Of a DNA stretch of 29,409 nucleotides, positions 21,657 through 27,932 are shown piece after piece. Source of the DNA: Methanobacteriota archaeon (GTDB lineage Archaea; Thermoplasmatota; E2; DHVEG-1); contig JAPKYG010000171.1 in the NCBI GenBank assembly GCA_026394435.1, positions 1-29,409 on the forward strand, read 5' to 3'. How positions within the stretch are numbered: the stretch's first letter is position 1; each line of letters begins with the position of its first letter. Both the position numbers and the translations under genes were made by a program. The notes under the pieces were generated by a model. It saw nothing but the letters and a program-made list of their open reading frames with translations. It was not told the DNA's origin and ran no database searches.

Positions 21657-21799
21657 AAAAATTACGTGAATTCATTATTCATTCTCCCTATCAACATCTT
21701 AATCATCAAGTAATATTGAATGATCCTATGCCCTTATTTCATAGGTTTTACCAGTAAACACCAGTTCAAATAATATTATTTTTCATTATTATAAAAATA

Positions 21800-21820
21800 T
21801 GCAGGGGAAGGGATTTGAAC
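21800..21820 (-). repeat. tRNA 3'-end fragment (attachment-site-like), copy 2
   Basis: Identical over 21 bases to 20646-20666. The adjoining CTCTGGGCCGCTTCGAAC does not complete a tRNA cloverleaf: the T-stem 5' side has a mismatch and there is no anticodon stem. With copy 1 it brackets 1.1 kb that holds only the SAM methyltransferase gene. Confidence 0.6.
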
Positions 21821-21908
21821 CTCTGGGCCGCTTCGAACAAAAACATGGATTGTCCTTAGTTGGATATGTCTTTAAAGAAGAATGAAACCTAAACAAACAC
21901 ATGATTAT

Positions 21909-22181
21909 TTACAATTTTTTTGTTTCGTCATCAACCATTTTGTCAACTTTATTTTTAAGTTCATGAAGATCTTGCGATCTTTCTTCTTTAGATTTTTTCA
22001 TTTGATCTATTGTGTTAAGATGCGTGTTAAGATTCTCTTGCATTTTTACCACTTTTTTAGACATTTTTCGATAACGCAAATAGATAACTATTGCAGCAAT
22101 CACGAGAATTATAACGATTACCCAAAACACTATAGCTCCAAGATCACTTGGAGAATCAGGAATAATATTATTTATATCCAT
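21909..22181 (-). CDS. Single-pass membrane protein with coiled coil (90 aa)
   Basis: One hydrophobic helix (about residues 14-36, AIVFWVIVIILVIAAIVIYL) follows a short N-terminal tail, then a basic stop-transfer (RYRKMSKK) and a charged helical tail with heptad-like leucines and methionines (MQENLNTHLNTIDQMKKSKE) that probably forms a coiled coil in the cytoplasm. A TTG at 22196 could add five residues; ATG 22181 with GGAG nine bases upstream is preferred. It is the only gene of cassette 2. No family is assigned. Confidence 0.6.
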   Translation of the reverse strand: MDINNIIPDSPSDLGAIVFWVIVIILVIAAIVIYLRYRKMSKKVVKMQENLNTHLNTIDQMKKSKEERSQDLHELKNKVDKMVDDETKKL

Positions 22182-22279
22182 TCTCCTCAACTCCAATTTT
22201 TGTTATCAATTTTATCCATATTAAACCTTTGGGAGGTTATCAGTAATTGAAACCTATTCACGAAAACCCTGATGGTTCT

Positions 22280-22299
22280 AAGGATAGGTTTTTAAAGAA
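22280..22299 (+). promoter_or_regulatory. Recurrent promoter variant AGGATAGGTTTTTAAAGAAG
   Basis: The right boundary of cassette 2 and a near copy of the 3681 and 4648 motifs. It is about 95 bases from the cyclophilin ATG; a second TATA-like CATTTAAATTAATC at 22325 could also serve. Confidence 0.45.
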
Positions 22300-22385
22300 G
22301 AAATGAATTTTATCTTTACCAAACATTTAAATTAATCAAGGTGATATTAACTCTTAACCTGTTGTAACAGGGAAGGAATAAAAAC

Positions 22386-23252
22386 ATGAGAAAAATGAAA
22401 CTGAAGAATCTATTTGTAATAACAATGATGCTAAGTAGCATTTTTTTAATGGCTGCATCTTCCGTTAAGACTGTTGATGTAACCATCACAGATGAGACAC
22501 AAGACGTCTGTTCAACTGATTATCTATTGAAGAAAGCGTTTCTTTTCGGTAGATTTCAAAATATGACTGTCGAAGGTGATTTAGTTTCGGTTGAAGCTGT
22601 CAATCTAAGGATTTTTTTCTTCGGACCATTTCAATTTTTTCACTATACCGCTGGGGAAAAGATTAGATTCGCAAATGATTATAATGGAATATTAATTGCG
22701 GATTCTTTCTTGATTGGAAGTTTTAATGTAGTCCTACCAATCAATACCAATAGCATCGCAGTGATGAACACAACAATGGGTACAATACTAGTCGAACTTT
22801 ATGAAGATAAAATGCCGATAACCACAGCGAATTTCATTACACTTGCAAATGATGGCTTTTACAATGGTCTTGTGTTTCATCGTGTTATTGATGATTTTGT
22901 GATACAGGGCGGCGGATACTATCCGAACGGGACTCAAAAAATAAGCCCCTATGGTCCTATTGATCTTGAAATAAACCCTGATGTTCATCATCTCGATGGA
23001 ACGATAGGCATGGCACGAACAAGTGACCCGAACAGTGCGACGAGCCAATTTTTTATCGATGACGGAGCTCAACCACATCTCGAGCCTAATGGTACTAATC
23101 CCAATGGCTATGCTGCATTCGGCAGAGTTGTTGTAGGTATTGACGTTGTTCGTGCAATAGCTCAGGTGGATACAATGACAAAATATGGATTTATGAATGA
23201 CTGGCCAGTTAATGATGTAATCATCAATAGTATTACCATAGTAAGTTCATAA
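22386..23252 (+). CDS. Exported cyclophilin-type peptidyl-prolyl isomerase (288 aa)
   Basis: A signal peptide (residues 1-25, LFVITMMLSSIFLMAAS) is followed by a domain of about 95 residues of unknown type and a cyclophilin domain from residue 124: MGTILVELYEDKMPITTANF, FHRVIDDFVIQGG (Arg166, Gln174), and SQFFI (220-224), which form the proline isomerase active site. It would help extracytoplasmic proteins to fold. No lipobox cysteine, so it is secreted or held by the N-terminal helix. The C-terminal domain and 3' flank (AAAAAAGGGTTGAGAAGAAAT) are paralogous to the gene at 24692. Downstream of cassette 2. Confidence 0.85.
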   Translation: MRKMKLKNLFVITMMLSSIFLMAASSVKTVDVTITDETQDVCSTDYLLKKAFLFGRFQNMTVEGDLVSVEAVNLRIFFFGPFQFFHYTAGEKIRFANDYNGILIADSFLIGSFNVVLPINTNSIAVMNTTMGTILVELYEDKMPITTANFITLANDGFYNGLVFHRVIDDFVIQGGGYYPNGTQKISPYGPIDLEINPDVHHLDGTIGMARTSDPNSATSQFFIDDGAQPHLEPNGTNPNGYAAFGRVVVGIDVVRAIAQVDTMTKYGFMNDWPVNDVIINSITIVSS

Positions 23253-23393
23253 AAAAGGGTTGAGAAGAAATAGTTAACAGAACAGAAAAATGAAAATGTC
23301 ATCGATTCGGAAAAAAACATGAGTCTTAAAACCGTGTTAATGCTTGACCGATACAATTAACCAAAGCTATTTTTTTCTGAAGAATAAAGTGAT

Positions 23394-23413
23394 GGGGAGT
23401 CCAGTCTGGGAGA
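23394..23413. repeat. 20-bp direct repeat, left copy
   Basis: GGGGAGTCCAGTCTGGGAGA is identical to 23754-23773. The AGTCTGGGAG core is that of the hairpin elements at 81 and 2574. The two copies bracket the HNH gene at 23422-23733. Confidence 0.55.
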
Positions 23414-23421
23414 TATTGTAG

Positions 23422-23733
23422 TTATTCAATTATTTTTTTAGGGTAATCACCAGAGGATAAACGACCTTTTTTAGTGCCATCTCTTCTGATGATGTTGTTG
23501 TAACCGTATTTATGTTTCTTCATTGTGGTATGCAATTTATTATGACATTCTTTGCACACTCTTATTGCAATATTGTTTTTATAATCAATGTGATGTAATG
23601 AAATTTTACGTTTCTCAACGTATTCCTCAGGAGAGGAAATATCATCACTGCCATCCCAGGCAGTCTGTTTCATATCTCTTGGTATTAATTCTCTTTTGCA
23701 TATTTTGCAATAATATTTTTTTAATTCCTTCAT
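23422..23733 (-). CDS. Small HNH nuclease-like protein (103 aa)
   Basis: It has CKIC (Cys9, Cys12), then ISLHHIDY (His47, His48, Asp50), Asn53 or Asn54 and VCKECHNKLH (Cys60, Cys63, His64, His68): a compact HNH fold with a structural zinc, as in many mobile HNH proteins. The C-terminal tail is basic (MKKHKYGYNN, RRDGTKKGR) and could bind DNA. It lies between two identical 20-base repeats, with its whole transcription unit inside. It may be a homing-type or insertion-associated nuclease, or a restriction enzyme; no partner methylase is adjacent. Confidence 0.7.
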   Translation of the reverse strand: MKELKKYYCKICKRELIPRDMKQTAWDGSDDISSPEEYVEKRKISLHHIDYKNNIAIRVCKECHNKLHTTMKKHKYGYNNIIRRDGTKKGRLSSGDYPKKIIE

Positions 23734-23753
23734 ATCTTATCCCATGTAAATAA

Positions 23754-23828
23754 GGGGAGTCCAGTCTGGGAGAAAAGGGTAGAAACAGTCGAGAAGAAAG
23801 CTCTACCTGATCTACTATTGACTCCCCG
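23754..23828. repeat. Hairpin repeat element, copy 4 (right direct repeat)
   Basis: GGGGAGTCCAGTCTGGGAGA at 23754-23773 repeats 23394-23413. GGGGAGTC pairs with GACTCCCC at 23821-23828, giving perfect 8-base arms around an AGTCTGGGAG core. This fits the hairpin family at 81 and 2574, and the left copy at 23394 lacks its right arm. Confidence 0.5.
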
Positions 23829-23923
23829 AGGAATTTATTATCTATTAATTGTATAAAAAAGTTTGGTGAGTTTTAAGGATATGTTTTTAAAGAAGAATGA
23901 AACCTAAACAAACACATGATTAT

Positions 23924-24169
23924 TTATTCATCAGGATTAGAGTATTGTCTACCAAAGTCATTTTTTTGTTTATGTGTTTTATAAACAATCTTAGTTTTAG
24001 GATCATCAAATTCGTTGCTACAGTCGTGACATCTATATTTTGGTGCCTTTCTTTTTCTAATAGAAATCTTAATACTTTCACATTTTGGACATACTGCAAA
24101 AAAATCCTTAGCCATCTGACGAAATTTATTATGAGATCGTTCAACAAATTCATCTTTTTCTTTTATCAA
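23924..24169 (-). CDS. Zinc-ribbon protein (81 aa)
   Basis: Two knuckles, CPKC (27-30) and CHDC (47-50), in the arrangement FFAVCPKCESIKISIRKRKAPKYRCHDCSNEF are a classic zinc ribbon, as in transcription factors, transposase-associated proteins and ribosomal proteins. A helical, charged N-terminus and basic C-terminus surround it. The start is TTG at 24169, with a TATA-like CTTTATAAGG about 35 bases upstream on the minus strand; ATG 24115 would remove 18 residues but leave both knuckles. It is the single gene of cassette 3. Role unknown. Confidence 0.55.
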   Translation of the reverse strand: MIKEKDEFVERSHNKFRQMAKDFFAVCPKCESIKISIRKRKAPKYRCHDCSNEFDDPKTKIVYKTHKQKNDFGRQYSNPDE

Positions 24170-24270
24170 AATTCAATCACTGATTTTGGTATTTTTAATA
24201 TCCTTATAAAGAAATCTATATGGGAGGTTATCAGTAATTGAAACCTGTTTTCAAAAAATCAGATGATTCT

Positions 24271-24290
24271 AAAGATATGTTTTTAAAGAA
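24271..24290 (+). promoter_or_regulatory. Recurrent promoter AAAGATATGTTTTTAAAGAA
   Basis: The right boundary of cassette 3, about 45 bases before ATG 24324, at a distance like that of 3681 from its gene. It drives the two-gene operon 24324-25540. Confidence 0.5.
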
Positions 24291-24323
24291 AGAATTGCTA
24301 CAAAACTTTAAGATGGAAAGGAA

Positions 24324-24695
24324 ATGCGTAAAAAGTATGTGATTGCTGGAATAGTGGTTGTAATAATTGGATTAGTTGTCGCATTATATGGGATTTATTT
24401 AGTTCAAGGTGTTGAAGCATATTATGATGACATTAATATGACGATAAGCCATGATGCCAATCTAACTTATCAAATAGGACAAATAGCGGAAATATCAGGA
24501 ATTCTTTTATTTCTTATTGGTATGTGTTTAATAATTGTATGGGGTATTATACCATATAAAAAAACAATCCCGAAATCTTCTACTGTCTCTTATGATGAAG
24601 CATTAAACATCTTAAGGACAAGATATGCAAAAGGTAAAGTTACTAAAGAACAATTTGAACAGATGAAAAAAGATTTAGAAGAGAAATATTTATGA
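24324..24695 (+). CDS. Two-helix membrane protein with C-terminal SHOCT domain (123 aa)
   Basis: Hydrophobic helices lie at residues about 5-28 and 57-76, joined by an extracellular loop (EAYYDDINMTISHDANLTYQ), and are followed by a cytoplasmic tail ending DEALNILRTRYAKGKVTKEQFEQMKKDLEE, the SHOCT short helical motif found at the ends of many membrane proteins. Its stop overlaps the ATG of the cyclophilin lipoprotein gene by 4 bases (ATGA), so the two are translationally coupled. The role is probably membrane-associated oligomerisation. It is driven by the recurrent promoter at 24271. Confidence 0.75.
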   Translation: MRKKYVIAGIVVVIIGLVVALYGIYLVQGVEAYYDDINMTISHDANLTYQIGQIAEISGILLFLIGMCLIIVWGIIPYKKTIPKSSTVSYDEALNILRTRYAKGKVTKEQFEQMKKDLEEKYL

Positions 24696-25540
24696 AAAAA
24701 CAATTAGTCATTATAGGAATCATTGCCCTGCTTGTTTGTGTTGGGTTGAGTGGATGTAATGAGCAAAAGACAGGAAATATAAATGAAAATGCAAATGAAA
24801 ACATAATATCACCAACAATTACTTCTTTTACTGTAACTCCAAATACAATAAACAAGGGAGAAACAGCAGAATTAAGATGGGTTGTTATGGATGCTACAAG
24901 TGCCTTTATTGATAATGGAATCGGTGGGGTCGCTCTCTCTGGTAATCGAATAATATCTCCAACGGAAACAACGGTGTATATACTAACCGCATCGAATTCA
25001 GGAATACAAACAGCTGCAACAACACAAATCATTGTAAAAAATGACAAGAATACCAGCGGTAATAGAATAGCAGTTATAGATACAACAATGGGTACAATAA
25101 GAGTCGAACTCTATGAAGACAAAATGCCGATAACCACAGTGAATTTCATTAAACTTGTAAACGATGGGTTTTACAATGGTTTGATTTTTCATAGAATTGG
25201 TGCTAATTTCATGATACAAGCGGGGGGATATTACCCAAATGGAACACGGAAATCTAGTCCGTATGGGAACATACCGTTTGAAACAAGTGATGTGAAACAT
25301 GTGGATGGGGCGATTTCGATGGCAAGTACTGGATCAAAGGCTGGTGGAAGCGCGGAATTTTTCATTTGTGATGGAGCCCAAACGTTTCTCGATGGCAATT
25401 ATGCTGCTTTCGGAGTGACTATCGAAGGTCTTGATGTAGTGAGGTCTATCGCAGCTGAACCTCACCCTGATAGCGGTGATGGAACCGGGAAGCCAACCAC
25501 AGATATCATCATCAATAGTATTACTATCGTCAGTTCATAA
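24692..25540 (+). CDS. Lipoprotein with Ig-like and cyclophilin domains (282 aa)
   Basis: Signal peptide MKKQLVIIGIIALLVCVGLSGC with lipobox cysteine 22, an Ig-like beta-sandwich (about residues 44-115, SFTVTPNTINKGETAELRW...TTVYILTASNSG), then a cyclophilin domain from residue 125 (MGTIRVELYEDKMPITTVNF, FHRIGANFMIQAGG, AEFFICDG). It is held on the outer face of the membrane and would isomerise prolyl bonds in surface proteins. The usual active-site glutamine in SQFFI is Glu here (SAEFFI), unlike the paralogue at 22386, so activity may differ. Coupled to the SHOCT gene by a 4-base overlap. Its C-terminal domain and 3' flank duplicate the 22386 gene. Confidence 0.85.
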   Translation: MKKQLVIIGIIALLVCVGLSGCNEQKTGNINENANENIISPTITSFTVTPNTINKGETAELRWVVMDATSAFIDNGIGGVALSGNRIISPTETTVYILTASNSGIQTAATTQIIVKNDKNTSGNRIAVIDTTMGTIRVELYEDKMPITTVNFIKLVNDGFYNGLIFHRIGANFMIQAGGYYPNGTRKSSPYGNIPFETSDVKHVDGAISMASTGSKAGGSAEFFICDGAQTFLDGNYAAFGVTIEGLDVVRSIAAEPHPDSGDGTGKPTTDIIINSITIVSS

Positions 25541-25623
25541 AAAAGGGTTGAGAAGAAATGGTGAACAGAAGAATAAATGACAAAACAATTAGAAAAAAAA
25601 ATTCCTTAATAGGTATTTGTGAA

Positions 25624-26154
25624 TTATATTAATTTTTTCAGCTCTTGGGTAAATATATCATAGGTGGTATGATCATACAAGACAAATCTAACGAGTTGAA
25701 TATCCTGATGTTCTTTGAGGTACTCGATGATTGTTTGCAGGGCGATCCGTGCTGCTTCATGAAGTGGATATCCGTACGCACCTGTACTGATGGCGGGGAA
25801 CGCGATGCTTGTGATGTTCTTTGTTGAAGCGAGTGTAAGGCTTTCTAAGTAAGCGCTTTTGAGGAGCAGTGCCTCTCCTTTGGTACCATCTTGGTACCTG
25901 GGACCAACGGTGTGGATGACGTATTTTGCTTTGAGGGTTCCACCGGTGGTGATGACTGCTTGGCCTGTAGGGCAGCCACCGATTTTTCTGCATTCTTGCA
26001 TGATGGCTGGTCCACCTGCACGATGGATGGCACCATCAACACCTCCACCTCCTGCAAGACGTGCGTTAGCGGCATTGACGATAGCGTCCGTTGATTCTTT
26101 GGTAATATCTCCCTCAGCGAGGGCTAGCATTGATTTGTTGATTTTTATTTCCAT
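25624..26154 (-). CDS. Macro-domain ADP-ribose/O-acetyl-ADP-ribose hydrolase-like protein (176 aa)
   Basis: A single macro domain: GDITKESTDAIVNAANARLAGGGGVDGAIHRAGG, with Asp16 for adenine binding, Asn27 and Asn30 near the ribose, and the GGGGVD loop ending at Asp40; the second phosphate loop is AISTGAYGYPLHEA. This is the MacroD/YmdB-like pattern, whose members remove ADP-ribose or acetyl groups from ADP-ribose derivatives. AAAGGAGT before the ATG is a strong ribosome binding site. It is higher in GC than neighbouring genes. It is monocistronic, convergent with the cyclophilin operon. Substrate (protein, nucleic acid or metabolite) not determined. Confidence 0.9.
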   Translation of the reverse strand: MEIKINKSMLALAEGDITKESTDAIVNAANARLAGGGGVDGAIHRAGGPAIMQECRKIGGCPTGQAVITTGGTLKAKYVIHTVGPRYQDGTKGEALLLKSAYLESLTLASTKNITSIAFPAISTGAYGYPLHEAARIALQTIIEYLKEHQDIQLVRFVLYDHTTYDIFTQELKKLI

Positions 26155-26292
26155 GATTATACTCCTTTCTTTCCTACGGCCACCTATATCTATTAACCTC
26201 TTTTATTGATAATTTAAAAATATTAAGGTAACGTGCTAGTATTTTCAAAATGCTTTTTAAGTTTTAGACGGATCTGTGTAGTCTGAGCGGTT

Positions 26293-26324
26293 GAAACGGT
26301 TGTATTTGAGTAAGATGAAGGAAT
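26293..26324. repeat. Tail segment shared with dispersed units
   Basis: GAAACGGTTGTATTTGAGTA followed by GATGAAGGA matches 14383-14411 (GAAACGGTTGTATTTGAGTA then GTTGAAGGA) and, more distantly, 11198-11220. It marks another relic of the repeat family between the macro-domain gene and the PIN pair. Confidence 0.4.
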
Positions 26325-26357
26325 GCTCTTAAAAAAAATGGTTATAAAAATGAAGTA

Positions 26358-26978
26358 TTATGAAAAATCGATCTTACATTCTATTTTTGTTAGTTGTTGA
26401 TTTAGAATAACTACTTCATGGAGTTTATACTCAGAGAGGAGACGTTTGATAATATCTACGTCTTTCAATAAACGAAAACCTTCATCGCAGGTGATTAATG
26501 TTTGACAGTTTGCAGAAATGGCATATGCAACATGGAGAAGATCCTTAGAATGGATTTTTTTGTCTTTTTTCTTTAAATGTAATATATTGTTTTCTCGTGC
26601 AGCAAAAATTAAACTCAGGAAAAGTTCATTGATAAGTCTTGAATCAATATTTTCTTGAGAGAATAGATAGAGAAATGATTTTGCATTTGTTAATACTTCT
26701 GTTCGTTTCTTGATTTCTTTTTCAAAAAAGTTCGTAGGAAATTCTAATTTTTTAGGAAATCGTATCTCCTCGGTTATTTCTTGACTTTTTGTAGTAATAA
26801 AACTGTGAAAAAATTCTTCAATTGTCCATGGAGAAATTATTCTTGTGACTTGGATTTGGTTGTTTAATGGCGAATAGAGTTTTATATCGTTGTGTATCTT
26901 CGATTTTTCTACGTATTCATTTATAAAAAATCTCCAGAAGGAATTTGTATCATAGTAAAACTTTCTTTCTTTTCTCAT
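26358..26978 (-). CDS. PIN-domain protein (206 aa)
   Basis: Long PIN-like protein: Asp10 in FYYDTNSFWRFF, Glu54 in WTIEEFFHSF, Asp146 in KDLLHVAYAISANC and Asp165 in TLITCDEGFRLL give the expected set of acidic metal ligands. It is about 60 residues longer than a typical VapC, with a helical insert in the middle (KEIKKRTEVLTNAKSFLYLFSQ). Its start overlaps the stop of the upstream gene by 4 bases, so the two are translationally coupled. It is therefore a candidate ribonuclease toxin or RNA-processing nuclease with a large, non-standard partner. Confidence 0.75.
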   Translation of the reverse strand: MRKERKFYYDTNSFWRFFINEYVEKSKIHNDIKLYSPLNNQIQVTRIISPWTIEEFFHSFITTKSQEITEEIRFPKKLEFPTNFFEKEIKKRTEVLTNAKSFLYLFSQENIDSRLINELFLSLIFAARENNILHLKKKDKKIHSKDLLHVAYAISANCQTLITCDEGFRLLKDVDIIKRLLSEYKLHEVVILNQQLTKIECKIDFS

Positions 26979-27598
26979 GTAAAACTCAATTGAAAGAATT
27001 GAGATTTGATATTTGGTGCGTTTTTGAATATTTCTTCCGCAGCTTCTGAAACAAGGCGTTCGTATTCAATGATGTATTCATAATCATGCATCAATGAAGC
27101 ATAGAGTGCACCATATGTAAGTATTGGTTGGAAGGTAATTACCATAATAGCTTTGATGTATTTTGGGTGTGTAGCAATTTGTTTGACCGAATCTTTAATT
27201 TTCGTTTCTTCGATTTTTTTATTAAGGCCTTTTTCTGTTTGTGATAAGAAAACTTCGTTAAGTTTTTCATGGATTCTAATCGTGGAAAGAAGGTTTGGAT
27301 CTTTAAACCAAGTGAATTCATCGTAGAGAATGACAAAATCATGAACATTTTCTTTGCTTTGTTTTACGTTTTTAATTGTTTTTTTTACTATTTTTTTTGA
27401 ATTATCACTATGGATATATTCCACAATTTTTTTATTAAGTGTGTCTGTATCTTTGAGAAATTCTTCTACGTAGGTATCAAGCTGTAAAAGGAACTTGTCT
27501 TTAATTGCTGAATAGAGCTTTGATGCTCCTTTTGGTTTATCTCGTGTAGTAGTTTTTACGTTGTAGATATCTGTTCGATCTCCGATTGTCTTTGGCAT
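26975..27598 (-). CDS. Partner gene of PIN protein, unknown family (207 aa)
   Basis: It starts MPKTIGDRTDIYNVKTTTRD and is a mostly helical protein (KLYSAIKDKFLLQLDTYVEEFL...EKLNEVFLSQTEKGLNKKIEE), with KYIKAIMVITFQPILTYGALY near the C-terminus. No family is recognised. The frame is open to ATG 27754, but bases 27680-27725 there match the dispersed TTTGGGAAA repeat, and a TATA box (TATTTATAAC, 27628-27636 minus) lies 30 bases before ATG 27598, so that start is preferred. The 5' end may have been cut by the repeat: the text RIYNERQETYL just upstream looks coding. Overlaps the PIN gene by 4 bases. Confidence 0.55.
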   Translation of the reverse strand: MPKTIGDRTDIYNVKTTTRDKPKGASKLYSAIKDKFLLQLDTYVEEFLKDTDTLNKKIVEYIHSDNSKKIVKKTIKNVKQSKENVHDFVILYDEFTWFKDPNLLSTIRIHEKLNEVFLSQTEKGLNKKIEETKIKDSVKQIATHPKYIKAIMVITFQPILTYGALYASLMHDYEYIIEYERLVSEAAEEIFKNAPNIKSQFFQLSFT

Positions 27599-27679
27599 GC
27601 AGCGTAAGTATGTTTCTTGTCGTTCGTTATAAATACGAGATAATGCAAGCTGTGTAACATTAATGGTAGACGAATTAGT

Positions 27680-27800
27680 AAACGACTTTGGGAAATATCG
27701 GGTTATACAGATAGGAACGATTTTACTTCTGGAAAACAAAGGTTGAGAGAGCATCTTTTTTTTGGTCGATGACGGGTCTTTCAGGTGACACCGTTGGGAA
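27680..27800. repeat. Partial TTTGGGAAA repeat block (unit E)
   Basis: ACGACTTTGGGAAATATCGGG at 27685 and GGTGACACCGTTGGGAATTAGC with GGTCGATGACGGGTCTTTC between 27763 and 27804 match the end of the dispersed unit (GGTCGATGAGGTGG...GACTTTGGGAATTACC). It lies at the 5' end of the PIN gene pair. The 27755-27932 gap contains nothing else. Confidence 0.45.
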
Positions 27801-27932
27801 TTAGCGGGTTTTGAGTGGTGATATTATGATGGTGTTGACGATGGTGACAGATGAAACAAAAGATAAAACGCTCACATATTTTACACTAGAAAAAAACCTG
27901 TTTTGTGAGATGCATCTATTTTTTCGTTTTGT

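Larger units (their letters stand above)
21866..22299. mobile_element. Cassette 2: shared ends around a reverse-strand membrane protein gene
   Basis: The left end at 21866-21910 and right end at 22231-22299 match cassettes 1 and 3. It starts shortly after tRNA fragment copy 2. The right end contains the promoter-like motif AGGATAGGTTTTTAAAGAAG in front of the cyclophilin gene at 22386. The interior differs from the other cassettes and encodes one minus-strand gene. Confidence 0.55.
23881..24290. mobile_element. Cassette 3: shared ends around a reverse-strand zinc-ribbon gene
   Basis: The left end 23881-23925 matches 21866-21910 almost base for base and the right end 24222-24290 matches 22231-22299. 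The promoter motif is in direct orientation at both sides (23875-23894 and 24271-24290). Inside is one minus-strand gene unrelated to those of cassettes 1 and 2. Confidence 0.55.

Noticed and set aside
21780..21860. A complete tRNA gene on the minus strand ending CCCCTGCA
   Set aside because: The T-loop and acceptor 3' strand fit, but no matching 5' T-stem, anticodon arm or 5' acceptor strand could be found.
22240..22256. AGTAATTGAAACC near the cassette right ends resembles the ATTGAAAC end of CRISPR repeats
   Set aside because: Only one copy per cassette, with no regular repeat-spacer array and no cas gene in the window.
23920..24153. Second minus-strand frame of 77 codons in cassette 3
   Set aside because: Overlaps the zinc-ribbon gene in another frame and lacks any domain; the CxxC pair supports the other frame.
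4277..24241. Plus-strand frames starting MKPKQTHDY and, in two cases, ending WEVISN in the three cassettes (4277-4618, 21882-22250, 23897-24241)
   Set aside because: Shared start and end only reflect the shared cassette ends; the interiors are antisense to better genes and have no common sequence, and the ATG is too close to the TATA-like motif.
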